Shown: positions 29,414 through 40,584 of the stretch, in pieces | How the letters are laid out: the number at the start of each line of letters is the position of its first letter | How positions within the stretch are numbered: position 1 is the stretch's first letter | NCBI GenBank assembly: GCA_031284525.1 | Contig: JAISZR010000004.1 | Coordinates: 1-64,000 of the forward strand | Reading direction: 5' to 3' | DNA: 64,000 nucleotides | From: Oscillospiraceae bacterium | GTDB lineage: Bacteria; Bacillota; Clostridia; Oscillospirales; Ruminococcaceae | Position numbers and translations under genes: made by a program | Notes under the pieces: generated by a model | Told to the model about the DNA's origin: nothing | What the model saw: the letters and a program-made list of their open reading frames with translations, nothing else | The model's database searches: none

Positions 29414-31945
29414 TTGCCACACTTCAATTTCTCAGGCGTACTTCGCACGGAAAGAAAGAGGCTATCTATGACTGGCGAAACACATCGGTTCACCAAGCAA
29501 TACAAACCGAAGGGATTGTTGTTTAAGAACAAAAAGCAAGCTATGGTAGGCGAGAATCCAAATGGATTCGATATAGTTGAGGGCAGCAGAAAACTGCGAT
29601 CATTAAAAGGTTTGAGCAACAGAGAGGCCGCCCGCAGAAAGAAACAAGGGCTCGTGAACAAATCACCAGATTTCACAGAAAAAAAGATACGCCACATCCT
29701 CATGAAGAATATTTTTTCACTGTTTAATATGCTCTATTTTACCGTAGCTGCGGGGTTGTTGGCGGTCAAATCTTATAAAGACCTCTTGTTTTTGGGCGTC
29801 ACATTTTTAAATATGATAATCGGAATTGTTCAAGAAATCCGGGCAAAGAAGCTGCTAGAAAAGCTCTCTCTTGTTGGCAGTCAAGTCGAGACCGTGGTCA
29901 GGGATGGGAAGGTCACCAAGACCCACTTTAACGAATTGGTGATGGATGATATCGTCATATTAAGAGCCTCGCAGCAAGTGATGGCGGACTGCATCGTAAG
30001 ATATGGCCACGTTGAAGTGAACGAAGCGATGGTTACCGGCGAATCTGAGTGCGTCACAAAAAAAATTGGCGATGTGTTAATTTCAGGAAGTTTTATTGTT
30101 TCGGACTTGTGTTATGCTCAGGTTGTTAATGTTGGCGCAGAAAACTATATAAACAAAATGACCGCGGACGCAAAAAAATATAAAAAATATGATTCCGAAA
30201 TGATCAAAGCGATACGGCTTGTTGTTAAAAGTCTGAGTTTTGTTATTATCCCGCTTGGAGCCATGCTATTTTACAGTCAATATGGAAGTAGTCATGATCT
30301 ACTCGAAACAACAACAAAAACGGCAACAGCCGTGCTTTCGATGATTCCAGAGGGATTTGTTCTTTTAACGAGCGTTGCACTTATGACTGGAGCGATCAGG
30401 CTTTCAAGGGAGAAAGTGCTTATCCAAGAACTTTATGGTCTTGAAACACTTTCTAAAATCGACGTTATTTGTTTAGATAAAACCGGAACAATAACCGAAA
30501 ATGACCTAAAACTTCTTGCAGTTGAGAGCTGCTCGTCCCAGCTCAGCCTAAAATTGATTGATGTCATTATCGCAAACATGGTCAACGGACTCGCAGATGT
30601 AACAAATCAGACATTTTGCAGTCTGAAAGCTTATATTTTGCAGAAGGGGATTAACACGAAGACATTTTGGAAGGTCAAAAATGCAGTCCGCTTCTCGTCC
30701 CAAAAAAAGTGGAGTGGGGTAACATTTGAAAAATTTGGGACATTCGTTATGGGTGCGCCTGAAATTGTGCTTAAAGAAAAATATGGTAAATACAAAGAAA
30801 AAATCGAAGGATGGATGAATGATGGCAACCGAGTGATTGCTCTAGTTGGATCAAAACAGGAGTTAATTACCGGCAAAAATTTAATTGGTGAGATATCCCC
30901 AATTGCCATTTTTGTCTTTCACAATGCACTTCGAACAAATGCAGGGATGATGATCAGCCTTTTGCAAGAAAGGGGTGCCAAGATAAAGATTCTTTCAGGC
31001 GATAATCCGTTAACTGTGTCGCAGATTGCGAAAAAGGCAGGAGTCGCTGGAAGTGATCGTTATATAGACGCCTCAAATATTCCCAATAGTCAGCGACTGA
31101 CCGATGTTGCCGATAAATATACAGTCTTTGGCAGGCTTAAACCTGATCAGAAGCGCGATCTCATCAAATTCTTCAAAGAAAAGCAAAAAGTAGCCATGAT
31201 TGGAGACGGCGTCAACGATGTCTTGGCTCTTAAAGAAGCCGATTGCGGCGTTTCTTTCGCCGATGCAAGCCCGCCGGCCAAGCACGTCTCGCAGGTCATT
31301 TTAATGGAGGGGGATATTTCCCTACTTTCGAATGTCATCATCGAAGGGCAAAGAATCCTCAACAACATTCAGAGAGCTGGTGCAATGTTCCTGAGTAAAA
31401 CCGGCTTTTCAGTTCTGCTCACGATTATTTTGACATTTTGGCATAAACATGGATACCCTTTTAGCCCCAGACATTTAACCTTAGTGAATGCATTTACAAT
31501 TGGGATCCCTTCATTCATTTTGAGCTTTGAAGAATCCAAGGAAGTAGCCACGGGCAAATTCCTCACAAATATTATCACAAAGGCGATTCCTGGCGCCATA
31601 ACTATGGTGATCGGCATCATTTCCACTTATCTGTGCTCCGGGATATTTGAGTTAACGCACGCTGAAACCTTGACCCTCTGCGTTTTTATCGTTGCGTTCC
31701 TTAATCTTTCCTTACTCCACCGAATTTCGTATCCGATGGACAAACTTAGGAAAAGGTTATGGTACGCTATGATTGTTGGGTTTGTCGCCACGGCGACAAT
31801 TTTCAAAAATTGGTTGAACCTAACATACAGCATCCGGCTTGCCGTAATATTCCTAGTTTGGAGCGTAATTTCCCTCTTAGTTTTTAAATCCCTCTTCAAA
31901 CTGACCCCAAAGATCGAAAAATTCGCAGAAAAGTGGGAATCATAG
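29414..31945 (+). CDS. P-type cation-transporting ATPase (CtpE-like); ATG 29468 is an alternative start
   Basis: CLDKTGTITEN, LSGDNPLTVSQIAKKAG, MIGDGVNDVLALKEADCGV. Confidence 0.9.
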   Translation: MPHFNFSGVLRTERKRLSMTGETHRFTKQYKPKGLLFKNKKQAMVGENPNGFDIVEGSRKLRSLKGLSNREAARRKKQGLVNKSPDFTEKKIRHILMKNIFSLFNMLYFTVAAGLLAVKSYKDLLFLGVTFLNMIIGIVQEIRAKKLLEKLSLVGSQVETVVRDGKVTKTHFNELVMDDIVILRASQQVMADCIVRYGHVEVNEAMVTGESECVTKKIGDVLISGSFIVSDLCYAQVVNVGAENYINKMTADAKKYKKYDSEMIKAIRLVVKSLSFVIIPLGAMLFYSQYGSSHDLLETTTKTATAVLSMIPEGFVLLTSVALMTGAIRLSREKVLIQELYGLETLSKIDVICLDKTGTITENDLKLLAVESCSSQLSLKLIDVIIANMVNGLADVTNQTFCSLKAYILQKGINTKTFWKVKNAVRFSSQKKWSGVTFEKFGTFVMGAPEIVLKEKYGKYKEKIEGWMNDGNRVIALVGSKQELITGKNLIGEISPIAIFVFHNALRTNAGMMISLLQERGAKIKILSGDNPLTVSQIAKKAGVAGSDRYIDASNIPNSQRLTDVADKYTVFGRLKPDQKRDLIKFFKEKQKVAMIGDGVNDVLALKEADCGVSFADASPPAKHVSQVILMEGDISLLSNVIIEGQRILNNIQRAGAMFLSKTGFSVLLTIILTFWHKHGYPFSPRHLTLVNAFTIGIPSFILSFEESKEVATGKFLTNIITKAIPGAITMVIGIISTYLCSGIFELTHAETLTLCVFIVAFLNLSLLHRISYPMDKLRKRLWYAMIVGFVATATIFKNWLNLTYSIRLAVIFLVWSVISLLVFKSLFKLTPKIEKFAEKWES

Positions 31946-32067
31946 CCGGGCGAACCGGCGTGTTTCAACGAACCCTCGATATCTAGCGAGACCACTTGCA
32001 AGAGTTCCAAGGGAAAATTCAGTGCAGATAATTCTGAAAAGCACCGCAAACACCACCAAAAGCAACC

Positions 32068-32099
32068 ACCTTAGGAAATCGACTTGGTTCCCTAAGGTG
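32068..32099. terminator. Hairpin between convergent genes, possible terminator
   Basis: CACCTTAGG ... CCTAAGGTG; weak T-run on minus strand. Confidence 0.45.
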
Positions 32100-32133
32100 A
32101 TTCAGTCCGCAATTTCAAAGTAATTGGCCCCTT

Positions 32134-33807
32134 TTACATCTGATTCGGCGCAAGAACTCCAAGTAAACCTAATCCATCACCCAACGTTTGCTTTACAGCG
32201 CGGCAAAGCGCCAATCTAGGTTCGCAGGCCTTGCCATCAGCACCAAAAACTCTGCACTCCGAATAAAACTTGTGAAACTCCGCTGCCAGATCAATGAGGT
32301 ATTTAACTATCAGCGAAGGATCCAGTGTTTTGCCCACTTCCTCCAATGTATCTGGGTATGCAATCAAGCACTTGATAAGATTTTTTTCATGAACTGTAAG
32401 AACAACATCTTCGTTCCCGCCGGGAAGGGAAGCACCTTTTGATTTGCGCAATATATTACAAATTCTTGCATGTGCGTACTGAACGTAATAGACTGGATTT
32501 TTTGACGACTCTTCTATCGCAAGATCCATATCGAAGTCAAGGTGTGTGTTGATCTCCCGCATGTTAAAAATGAACCGGACAGCATCAACTGGCACCTCTT
32601 CCAAAAGGTCAGCCAGTGCAATCACTTCCCCGGTTCTTTTGCTCATTTTGACCACCTCACCACCTTTGATCAACCTAACTACCTGCATCAAGAGGATAAC
32701 CAACCTCTCAGGGTCGATACCAAGGTCAAACATAACGTTTTTGAGCCGTTTAACATGCCCGTGGTGATCTGCCCCCCAAATGTTGATGCACCTTTCAAAT
32801 CCTCTCGTTTCGAACTTGTTTGCATGGTAAGCTATGTCTGCTGCAAAGTAGGTGTAGTTGCCATTTGAGCGTCTTAAAACCTCGTCCTTAATCTCTCCAT
32901 CCGCCCCACTAAAACGGTACCAGAGGGCACCGTCTTTCTCGTATGTAAGTCCTTTTTCCGTCAACCTGTCCACAATTCTGGTAACGCTTCCATCTTGGTA
33001 TAAAGAGGTTTCTGTAAACCATGTATCGTAATAAATCCGGTATACTTCCATTGTCTTTTTTATTGCTGCAATGTTGCGGGTCAAACCGTATTCTATGAGT
33101 TTTTCCCCGCGTTCCCCTGCGTCTTTTTCAATCAAGCCAGATCCGTATTCCGCAATAAATTCTTCAACTAACCGCTTCACGTCGTCCCCATGATATCCCT
33201 CAGGCGGGAATTCTATAGCGTCTTCCCCTTTAACCCTTTGGATAAATCTTGCCTCCAACGATTTTTTAAATATATCAATCTGATTTCCAGCAGCATTAAT
33301 AAAAAATTCTCTAGTTACCTCGAATCCAAGTTTTGCTAGGACATTGCTCAAACAATCCCCAACGGCCCCACCCCTAGCGTTGCCGATGTGCATTGGACCT
33401 GTTGGATTCGCCGACACGTATTCCACGAGTACTCTTCCACGTTTTTGAGGATGTGAATCAGCTTCCAAATAGCTTTCATCAATATTTTTGATCACACTTT
33501 TATAAAAATCATCCGACAAATCGAAGTTGATAAATCCTGCCCGCACACTCGCCTTGTTCAAATGCGTCCCTTCCAAATTGAGGCCTTCTACGATGCTTTC
33601 TGCTACCTCCTGAGCAGATTGATTAAACTGTTTCACGTTAACCATAGCAATGTTAGAAGAAAAGTCCCCAAAAGGTTTGTGAGGAGTATATTCCACCACA
33701 AATTCTCTGGCCTTAATTTTTATCCCTTGCTTAAAAGCCACCACTTCAAGCTGTTCCGACAAAATCTTGGCGATTTTTGTTTTAATATCAGAGATTAAAT
33801 TCAACAT
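32134..33807 (-). CDS. argS: Arginyl-tRNA synthetase
   Basis: VEYVSANPTGPMHIGNARGGAVGD, GADHHGHVKRLK, VVKMSKRTGE. Confidence 0.95.
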   Translation of the reverse strand: MLNLISDIKTKIAKILSEQLEVVAFKQGIKIKAREFVVEYTPHKPFGDFSSNIAMVNVKQFNQSAQEVAESIVEGLNLEGTHLNKASVRAGFINFDLSDDFYKSVIKNIDESYLEADSHPQKRGRVLVEYVSANPTGPMHIGNARGGAVGDCLSNVLAKLGFEVTREFFINAAGNQIDIFKKSLEARFIQRVKGEDAIEFPPEGYHGDDVKRLVEEFIAEYGSGLIEKDAGERGEKLIEYGLTRNIAAIKKTMEVYRIYYDTWFTETSLYQDGSVTRIVDRLTEKGLTYEKDGALWYRFSGADGEIKDEVLRRSNGNYTYFAADIAYHANKFETRGFERCINIWGADHHGHVKRLKNVMFDLGIDPERLVILLMQVVRLIKGGEVVKMSKRTGEVIALADLLEEVPVDAVRFIFNMREINTHLDFDMDLAIEESSKNPVYYVQYAHARICNILRKSKGASLPGGNEDVVLTVHEKNLIKCLIAYPDTLEEVGKTLDPSLIVKYLIDLAAEFHKFYSECRVFGADGKACEPRLALCRAVKQTLGDGLGLLGVLAPNQM

Positions 33808-33856
33808 GCAATCCCCTTCATTTAAGCAGATGTCAAGAAACAAATTTCCTCAACCA

Positions 33857-34342
33857 TCAACAATATTTAAAATCAACCTTTATCTGGTTATTGCTGGTAA
33901 AAATCGAGTTAACATCAATCTTATAGCAAAGTTCTAAGTTCCCTCCATTTTTTGCCGGCTCCGACCTTATAAGTTCCCCCCAAACGCCTATCTGTAAATT
34001 GCCGTAATCGGTACCATGCCAGCAATTCGTTCGCCTTCCTTCCTCAATCACCAACATAGTATTCAATCCACCTTTTTTCATAATGGTGGCACTTTTTTGT
34101 CCATCACTTTCCACATTAAAGCTCAACGTGGTTAAATATCTAAAATCTTCCCCAATTTCTTCATATGTAAGACTGTATCCCGTTTTCTTCTTTTCAAAAT
34201 TGCCTTTAGTGATTATTTCAATCATCTCCGGATCGTAAGCTGTTACCTCATTATCATCGCTTACCTGTCGTGTGCTGCTTTTTATCAATATCAATACATT
34301 TTTCATTGATTTTAATCTCCTCCTTCCCTTCGGCAAATTCAT
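33857..34342 (-). CDS. DUF1934 family protein (YwiB-like)
   Basis: Small beta-barrel-like ORF immediately upstream of argS; overall pattern matches DUF1934. Confidence 0.7.
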   Translation of the reverse strand: MNLPKGRRRLKSMKNVLILIKSSTRQVSDDNEVTAYDPEMIEIITKGNFEKKKTGYSLTYEEIGEDFRYLTTLSFNVESDGQKSATIMKKGGLNTMLVIEEGRRTNCWHGTDYGNLQIGVWGELIRSEPAKNGGNLELCYKIDVNSIFTSNNQIKVDFKYC

Positions 34343-34394
34343 TTGTTAATAAACATCACAATTACCCAAACATATGAATACACAAAAGTGGAAT

Positions 34395-35357
34395 CTATGC
34401 AACCAAACTTTTATTAATGAACTCTAAGCACCACTTCATATATTCAGCTTCATCAGCCCTGAATGAATAGTTGTGGATTGCCCCTTTCACAATGTGCAAT
34501 TCTTTTTTTGTCGGAGTTGCTTTGTAACATTCATGAACCATGTTAGGCAAGACAAAAGCGTCTTCGCTCCCATGAATAAACATAACAGGGACCTTCGCTT
34601 TTTTTAACTGTTCAACTGCGGATGCTTCCCGCAAGTTAAACCCTCCAAAGATATTCGTGACGGTATTTGCAGCACTGAGCACCGGGAACGACGGCAAATG
34701 GAATTTTTCCCAAAGTTGATGTGAAAATTCACTCCAAACAGAGCTGTATCCACAATCCTCAATCGCACATTTCACGTTTGGCGGCAAGTTTTCACCTGCG
34801 GCCATCATAACAGCTGCTCCGCCCATAGAAGCCCCATAAAGTACAATTTGACTTTCTGGGAAATCTGCTGCCAGTTTATTCGCCCACGCAACAAGATCTA
34901 ATCGGTCAAGCCATCCCATTGTTATATATTTACCTTCGCTCTCCCCGCAGCCCCGACAATCAACTGTTAAAACATTGAAACCACGTTCATAAAAAGCTTT
35001 TGCGCGCCTAAACATGTTCGACCTGTCGCCGCTGTACCCATGGACGATGACAACCCATTTCCCGCTTGTTTCAGGTTGCCAAAATGAAGTCCCAACCAGT
35101 TTCAAACCATCAAAAGATTTGATCTGCTCATCGTATCTTTTTGCGGAAGTTGCCCAATCACGATCTTCCTGTTTGATTTCGGAACTTGGCAAATTAGGGT
35201 TATCCTTAACAATTTTTTTATCTCCGCGTGCCAATGCGTACCTAAAGAAGTAAAATCCCACCCCAAAATACACAAGCACAAAGAAAACCAACTCGACGGC
35301 GACGCTCGCCAAAAATTTCTTTCCAAACCTCTTTGTTTTTCCCTTCTCTTTCGACAC
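34395..35357 (-). CDS. Alpha/beta hydrolase with N-terminal TM helix
   Basis: VIVHGYSGDRSNM, VDCRGCGESEG, LYGASMGGA, HGSEDAFV. Confidence 0.88.
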   Translation of the reverse strand: MSKEKGKTKRFGKKFLASVAVELVFFVLVYFGVGFYFFRYALARGDKKIVKDNPNLPSSEIKQEDRDWATSAKRYDEQIKSFDGLKLVGTSFWQPETSGKWVVIVHGYSGDRSNMFRRAKAFYERGFNVLTVDCRGCGESEGKYITMGWLDRLDLVAWANKLAADFPESQIVLYGASMGGAAVMMAAGENLPPNVKCAIEDCGYSSVWSEFSHQLWEKFHLPSFPVLSAANTVTNIFGGFNLREASAVEQLKKAKVPVMFIHGSEDAFVLPNMVHECYKATPTKKELHIVKGAIHNYSFRADEAEYMKWCLEFINKSLVA

Positions 35358-35422
35358 CCCAAAAACTCCCCCAAACTTCCTTCAATATGCCATTTCACGC
35401 AACCGCGCAAATCACAACCACA

Positions 35423-36313
35423 TTAAACATATTTATTAATAAACTCGAAGAGACGCTTCACGTATTCGGCAGGGTCGGCTAAAAGCGCTTGACCATGGCC
35501 TGCACCCGGCACAATATACAACTCCTTTTCTGTAGGTGCCACCTCAAAACAATCGTGAACCATGTCGGTCAAGACAATATTGTCCTGACCACCGTGGATA
35601 AACATAACTGGGATCCGGGCTTTTCTGAGCTGATCAACCGCGGATGCCTTCTTCAGATCAAGCCCACCACAACTACGTGAGAAGGCGTCTGCAGCCACGC
35701 GAACTAGGCCAGGAGATAAACCTAAGCGATCCCCCAACTGGCGTGAAAACAAATCCCAAACAGAGCTGTATCCACAATCCTCAATCGCACACTTCACATT
35801 TGGAGGCAGATTTTCACCTGCAGCCATCATAACAGTTGCTCCGCCCATAGAAAGCCCAAACAACACAATCCGAGCATCCGGCGAATCTTTTACCAATTTG
35901 TTTGCCCACGCAACAAGATCCAGCCGGTCGAGCCATCCCATCGTTACGTTTTCGCCCTCGCTCTTCCCCCGACCTCTGCAATAAACTAACAACACATTAA
36001 AACCATGTTTGTAAAAGATCTGCACATAATCAAGCATCTTTAACCTATTCCCCGTAAAACCGGGGACAACAATAACCCATTTTGGGACTGCCTCAGGCTG
36101 AACAAACGAAGAACCAACCAATTCCAAACCATCAAAAGATGTGATTTGTTCGTCAAAAGACGGGAGAGGTTCATTGCGTTTCTTCCAAGCTATCCACCAT
36201 TCACATTCTTTTTTCACCCTTTTAGCCAAAGAACTTGAAGAACCAACAGAATCCAAAAGTCTCCGGCTGCTAGATTCCTTTTTGGCTTTCTCCAATTTCT
36301 TCTCTTCCCTCAT
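35423..36313 (-). CDS. Alpha/beta hydrolase paralogue without TM helix
   Basis: VVPGFTGNRLKM, YCRGRGKSEG, LFGLSMGGA, HGGQDNIV. Confidence 0.88.
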   Translation of the reverse strand: MREEKKLEKAKKESSSRRLLDSVGSSSSLAKRVKKECEWWIAWKKRNEPLPSFDEQITSFDGLELVGSSFVQPEAVPKWVIVVPGFTGNRLKMLDYVQIFYKHGFNVLLVYCRGRGKSEGENVTMGWLDRLDLVAWANKLVKDSPDARIVLFGLSMGGATVMMAAGENLPPNVKCAIEDCGYSSVWDLFSRQLGDRLGLSPGLVRVAADAFSRSCGGLDLKKASAVDQLRKARIPVMFIHGGQDNIVLTDMVHDCFEVAPTEKELYIVPGAGHGQALLADPAEYVKRLFEFINKYV

Positions 36314-36359
36314 TCCAGAACTCCTCCAAACTTCCCTTCAAAAAACTATTTCGACAAGG

Positions 36360-37175
36360 TTAAATCAACTTCCCCTCCATATCCTCACTACCAAATTGGT
36401 TCATAAGGCTCATGCATAGCAGAATCAGAATCATCAAAACTAACGAAATCGCCGCACCCACGTGCGGGTTATAGATGTTCCCTAAAAATTGCATGTCAAT
36501 CAAGTCGCCAATCAACATATTACTGCCGCCACCCAGCATTCGGGAAATGATAAAAGTGCTGACCGCAGGTACAAAAACCATATTCACACCACTGATCACC
36601 CCCGGCATAGAAAGCGGCAAAATCACCTTCCTGAACACCCCAAAACCGCTGGCACCGAGGTCTTGCGCCGCTTCAATCATCCCAATATTTATTTTGCGCA
36701 TGGTCGAAAACAGCGCCAGCACCATGAACGGCAAGTAGTTATAGACCATGCCAATTGCAACTGCCATTTTCGTGTTAATTATATCCAGTTTCCAAGAGAA
36801 AAAAAAACCCAATACTCTGTTCAAAAGCCCGTTCTTTTCAAGAATTGTAACCCACGCGTACGCTCTCAACAAAAAATTCACCCACATCGGCAATAATGAA
36901 ATAAACAAAATGAAATTACCTGTTTTGAACTCCATCTGCGAGAGGATATAGGAAAATGGGTATGCAACTAGCAAAGAGGCCAAAGTAACCACACCGGCAA
37001 TCAAAATTGATTTAATTATCACCGAAAAATATCTACCAACACCCGAAACATTCATGATGGTCAGTTCACCGTTTTCCGTGGTCAGTGCAAAGAATAGAAC
37101 AATTATCAATGGAACCACAGTAAAGAGGCATACCCACATCATATATGGCAACGAAAGTACCTTTAATTTGTTCAA
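36360..37175 (-). CDS. potB: Spermidine/putrescine ABC transporter permease (PotB-like)
   Basis: EAAQDLGASGFGVFRKVILPLSMPGVISG; follows PotA. Confidence 0.85.
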   Translation of the reverse strand: MNKLKVLSLPYMMWVCLFTVVPLIIVLFFALTTENGELTIMNVSGVGRYFSVIIKSILIAGVVTLASLLVAYPFSYILSQMEFKTGNFILFISLLPMWVNFLLRAYAWVTILEKNGLLNRVLGFFFSWKLDIINTKMAVAIGMVYNYLPFMVLALFSTMRKINIGMIEAAQDLGASGFGVFRKVILPLSMPGVISGVNMVFVPAVSTFIISRMLGGGSNMLIGDLIDMQFLGNIYNPHVGAAISLVLMILILLCMSLMNQFGSEDMEGKLI

Positions 37176-37178
37176 ACC

Positions 37179-38252
37179 TCAACCCTCCTTTTTCCGCATG
37201 ATATGTATATCATTTGGAGCAATCTCAAGCCCAATCATCTTACCGGGCTCTTGCGGAACGGTTGAGTGAATCAACCATGAATAGCCACATGAATCCACAA
37301 CCATCTCATAGTGAACACCCTTGAAGATAATGCTTTTCACAATCCCCGTCAGTTTCATTGTAGTATCATCAAGAACTTTAACATCTTCCGGCCTAATAAC
37401 AACATCAACCGGCTCATCTGGCGAAAAGCCACCATCCACACAGACAAAATTGTTGCCGAGAAAGTTCACCAGAAAGTCTTCTTTCATTGTGCCATCTATA
37501 ATGTTACTTTCCCCTATAAAATCAGCCACAAAAGCATTTTCAGGCTCATTATAGATGTCAAGGGGTGTCCCAATCTGTTGAATTTCACCCTGGTTCATCA
37601 CAATCACAATGTCAGACATAGTCAGTGCTTCTTCCTGGTCGTGGGTAACATATATGAACGTAATTTCCAAACTCTGCTGAATCCTTTTAAGTTCCGCTTG
37701 CATATCTTTTCTGAGTTTGAGATCAAGTGCTCCCAGGGGTTCATCAAGAAGCAAAACTTTGGGACTGTTGACAAGTGCGCGGGCAATTGCAACCCGTTGT
37801 TGCTGCCCTCCAGAAAGCCTATCTATACTCCTTTTGTCAAACGGGACAAGGTTAACAAGTTCAAGCATTTCGCCCACTTTAAGGCTAATTTCCTTCTTCG
37901 AAAACTTTTTAATCTTCAGGCCAAATGCTATGTTTTCATAAACATTCAGGTGGGGGAATAGGGCATACTTTTGAAAAACTGTGTTCACATTCCTCTTGTA
38001 CGGCGGCAGATTGGTAATATTCACCCCTTCAAAGTATAAATGACCGCTTGTTGGTTTTTCGAACCCACCAATTATTCTCAGCGTTGTCGTTTTCCCGCAC
38101 CCTGACGGGCCAAGCAGCGTTGCAAACGACTTATTATATATATCTAGGTTGATGTTATTCAGGATCTTTTCATCATCAAAACCCACGCAAATTTCCGAAA
38201 GCTTAATAATTACATCGCTTTTCAAAGGTTTTAATCTCACTCCCCTTCCCAA
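37179..38252 (-). CDS. potA: Spermidine/putrescine ABC transporter ATP-binding protein
   Basis: [43 protein letters not shown]-terminal TOBE-like domain. Confidence 0.9.
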   Translation of the reverse strand: MGRGVRLKPLKSDVIIKLSEICVGFDDEKILNNINLDIYNKSFATLLGPSGCGKTTTLRIIGGFEKPTSGHLYFEGVNITNLPPYKRNVNTVFQKYALFPHLNVYENIAFGLKIKKFSKKEISLKVGEMLELVNLVPFDKRSIDRLSGGQQQRVAIARALVNSPKVLLLDEPLGALDLKLRKDMQAELKRIQQSLEITFIYVTHDQEEALTMSDIVIVMNQGEIQQIGTPLDIYNEPENAFVADFIGESNIIDGTMKEDFLVNFLGNNFVCVDGGFSPDEPVDVVIRPEDVKVLDDTTMKLTGIVKSIIFKGVHYEMVVDSCGYSWLIHSTVPQEPGKMIGLEIAPNDIHIMRKKEG

Positions 38253-38322
38253 AACTGATATTCCCTTAATCCGTATCTGTAATTTGGGAGCATTCAGTGT
38301 ACTCGCTAATCAACATCATTCT

Positions 38323-39357
38323 TTAAAGGTATTTTCTCAAACTCGCATTGTGCTCATTTAAATTTTTGGCCCAATGATATTTCCCATCCTTATCTGTGAA
38401 AAAGTAATAATAATCAGTTTCGGGTGGGTTTAATACCGCCTTAATTGATTTAATACTGGGATTACAAATTGGTCCAACCGGGAGGCCATTACATTTATAT
38501 GTATCGTACGCGTCATACATTTCCTGATTTTGGGTATCAATATATGGTTTTATATAAAGTTCAATATAACGTATTGTGGGATCCGAGTTCAGTTTAGGAT
38601 AAACGGATTTGCCATTTAACCTGTTCACAAACACCGAAGCGACATTGCCGGTTTCATCCCCACCGCCTGCCTCTTTTTCCACAAGTGAAGCCAGAATAAT
38701 TACCTCATCCAAAGTCAATTTTGTGTTTTCAAATTCTTTCGAATATTCTTTGCACTTCAATTCAAAGTTTTCAAAGAACCTGTCAATCACCATTTTAGGG
38801 GCTTCCCCCACATAAAACTCATATTTATCCGGACAAAAATACCCCTCATATCTGTTGAACCGAAGCTTGTTCGCCGGAATTTGCCTCAAGAATTCGTAAT
38901 CAAAACACCCGTTGTTTAAGGCATCAAAGAACTCGCCTTCCTTGCAGACTTTTGCTTTTGCAAGTTCCTTAGAGATATCGCGCACCGTAACTCCTGGTAA
39001 AAAATCCACTGTAACAGTTTTTAGAGGCTCTTGCGTCAGATTTCTGATGATTTCATTATAGGCCATACTCTTGTTTAACTTAAATCGCCCAACTCCAAAG
39101 GCATTCTTGACTTTACCCACGTTTCTATACAACTTTTCATAAACAGTAAACAGATACCGACTTTTTATAACCCCCTCTTTTTTGAGCTCTTTGGATATCT
39201 CTCTCACGTTCGCAGAGTCGACTCTCAGTGTGACATCGTCAGGATCCTTCCCCCACCCCAATACATCCATTCCAGCGAAAACAATCAACAGAGAAATTAA
39301 AACAGAAACACCCAAAACCACGACTACTGGCAGCCAAACGTTTTTACTCCTGCTCAA
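38323..39357 (-). CDS. mltG: Endolytic transglycosylase MltG (YceG)
   Basis: ASLVEKEAGGGDETGNVASVFVNRL, LPVGPICNPSIKSIKAVLNP. Confidence 0.92.
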   Translation of the reverse strand: MSRSKNVWLPVVVVLGVSVLISLLIVFAGMDVLGWGKDPDDVTLRVDSANVREISKELKKEGVIKSRYLFTVYEKLYRNVGKVKNAFGVGRFKLNKSMAYNEIIRNLTQEPLKTVTVDFLPGVTVRDISKELAKAKVCKEGEFFDALNNGCFDYEFLRQIPANKLRFNRYEGYFCPDKYEFYVGEAPKMVIDRFFENFELKCKEYSKEFENTKLTLDEVIILASLVEKEAGGGDETGNVASVFVNRLNGKSVYPKLNSDPTIRYIELYIKPYIDTQNQEMYDAYDTYKCNGLPVGPICNPSIKSIKAVLNPPETDYYYFFTDKDGKYHWAKNLNEHNASLRKYL

Positions 39358-39358
39358 A

Positions 39359-40033
39359 TCACATCATCCCCTGAGTTAATGGTGCTTTCCCAACACGTTT
39401 CGTAAACTTTTCCGTGACTATATAATCAACGCCTATATCAGCATCCTCTTTAGGAACAGCCCGCTGCACAAATGTGCTGAGGGCTATCCCAATTTTTGTC
39501 CAAGGGTAATTGACCAAAAATCTATCATAAAAACCGGATCCATAACCAATTCGATACCCCTTATAATCAAAAACAAGAGCTGGAACTATGCATATACTAT
39601 GACTAAAATCGGTAAGCAGAACTTTACAGGAAGGTTCACTAAAACCACTCTCATCAGTTTTTATGTCTTGGTATGAATTAATTGCATAAAACGCCATGGT
39701 TCCAGTCTCTTTGTCACATTTGGGAACGCCCACAATTTTGCTGTCTTGCCATGCCACTTCGAGAAATCTTCTTGTGCTGACTTCAAATTTATTAGAAAGG
39801 TACACCAAAACAACATTCGCTTCCTTATACTCCTTCATGGCAGTGAGTCTTTCTGTTATCACTCCCTCTCGACGCTCTTTTTCACCCAAATCTATTTTTT
39901 CGTGCGCTCCCTTGGCCAAATCGCGGATTGTGCTTTTTGCCGCAGCTATATCAACTTGATCCGACCCATTCCAATCAATCTTAAATTTTTTCATTTTCTC
40001 TCCCTTTTCAACCTTGTCATTAATTACCTTCAC
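39359..40033 (-). CDS. 5-formyltetrahydrofolate cyclo-ligase
   Basis: VPALVFDYKGYRIGYGSGFYDRFL. Confidence 0.85.
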   Translation of the reverse strand: MKVINDKVEKGEKMKKFKIDWNGSDQVDIAAAKSTIRDLAKGAHEKIDLGEKERREGVITERLTAMKEYKEANVVLVYLSNKFEVSTRRFLEVAWQDSKIVGVPKCDKETGTMAFYAINSYQDIKTDESGFSEPSCKVLLTDFSHSICIVPALVFDYKGYRIGYGSGFYDRFLVNYPWTKIGIALSTFVQRAVPKEDADIGVDYIVTEKFTKRVGKAPLTQGMM

Positions 40034-40036
40034 CTT

Positions 40037-40543
40037 TCATTTTTGCTCTCTTAACAAATCAACTAATGTTTTTGCAAAAGGCAGCGCCACCTCCATGTTC
40101 TTTGCTGTGATAATATTGTCGTCCACAAACACGTCCTCTTTCCCAATCATTGCCCCAATCAGCTTATCTTCAAATCCGGGGAAGCAAACCGCCTTCTTAC
40201 CAACGAGTATATTCTTTCCCCCCAAAATCGCCGGAGCAACACATATCGCTGCGATGTAAAGTTCCTTTTTATCTGCGTACTCCAAGCACTTTGTTACACC
40301 ATCTGAATTCTGCAAAGCGGCAGCGCCAGGCATTCCACCCGGCAAAACAACCATTTTCAAATCCTCGTCCAGCTTGATTTCCTCAATCGCGATATCCGCA
40401 TTAACTGTAACTCCATTCATCCCTTTGGGAGTCATAGTCCCCACACCGACTATCCCGGTTTCAATCCCGTTCCTTCTGAGTACATCTACAACGGTTATCG
40501 CTTCCACTTCCTCAAACCCATCAGCCAAAAAAACATAAACCAT
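40037..40543 (-). CDS. DJ-1/PfpI family protein
   Basis: VFLADGFEEVEAITVVDVLRR, VLPGGMPGAAAL, AAICVAPAILG. Confidence 0.9.
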   Translation of the reverse strand: MVYVFLADGFEEVEAITVVDVLRRNGIETGIVGVGTMTPKGMNGVTVNADIAIEEIKLDEDLKMVVLPGGMPGAAALQNSDGVTKCLEYADKKELYIAAICVAPAILGGKNILVGKKAVCFPGFEDKLIGAMIGKEDVFVDDNIITAKNMEVALPFAKTLVDLLREQK

Positions 40544-40584
40544 TTACCCAGCTCCTTCCCAATTCCATTTGCCTCATTATGCTT

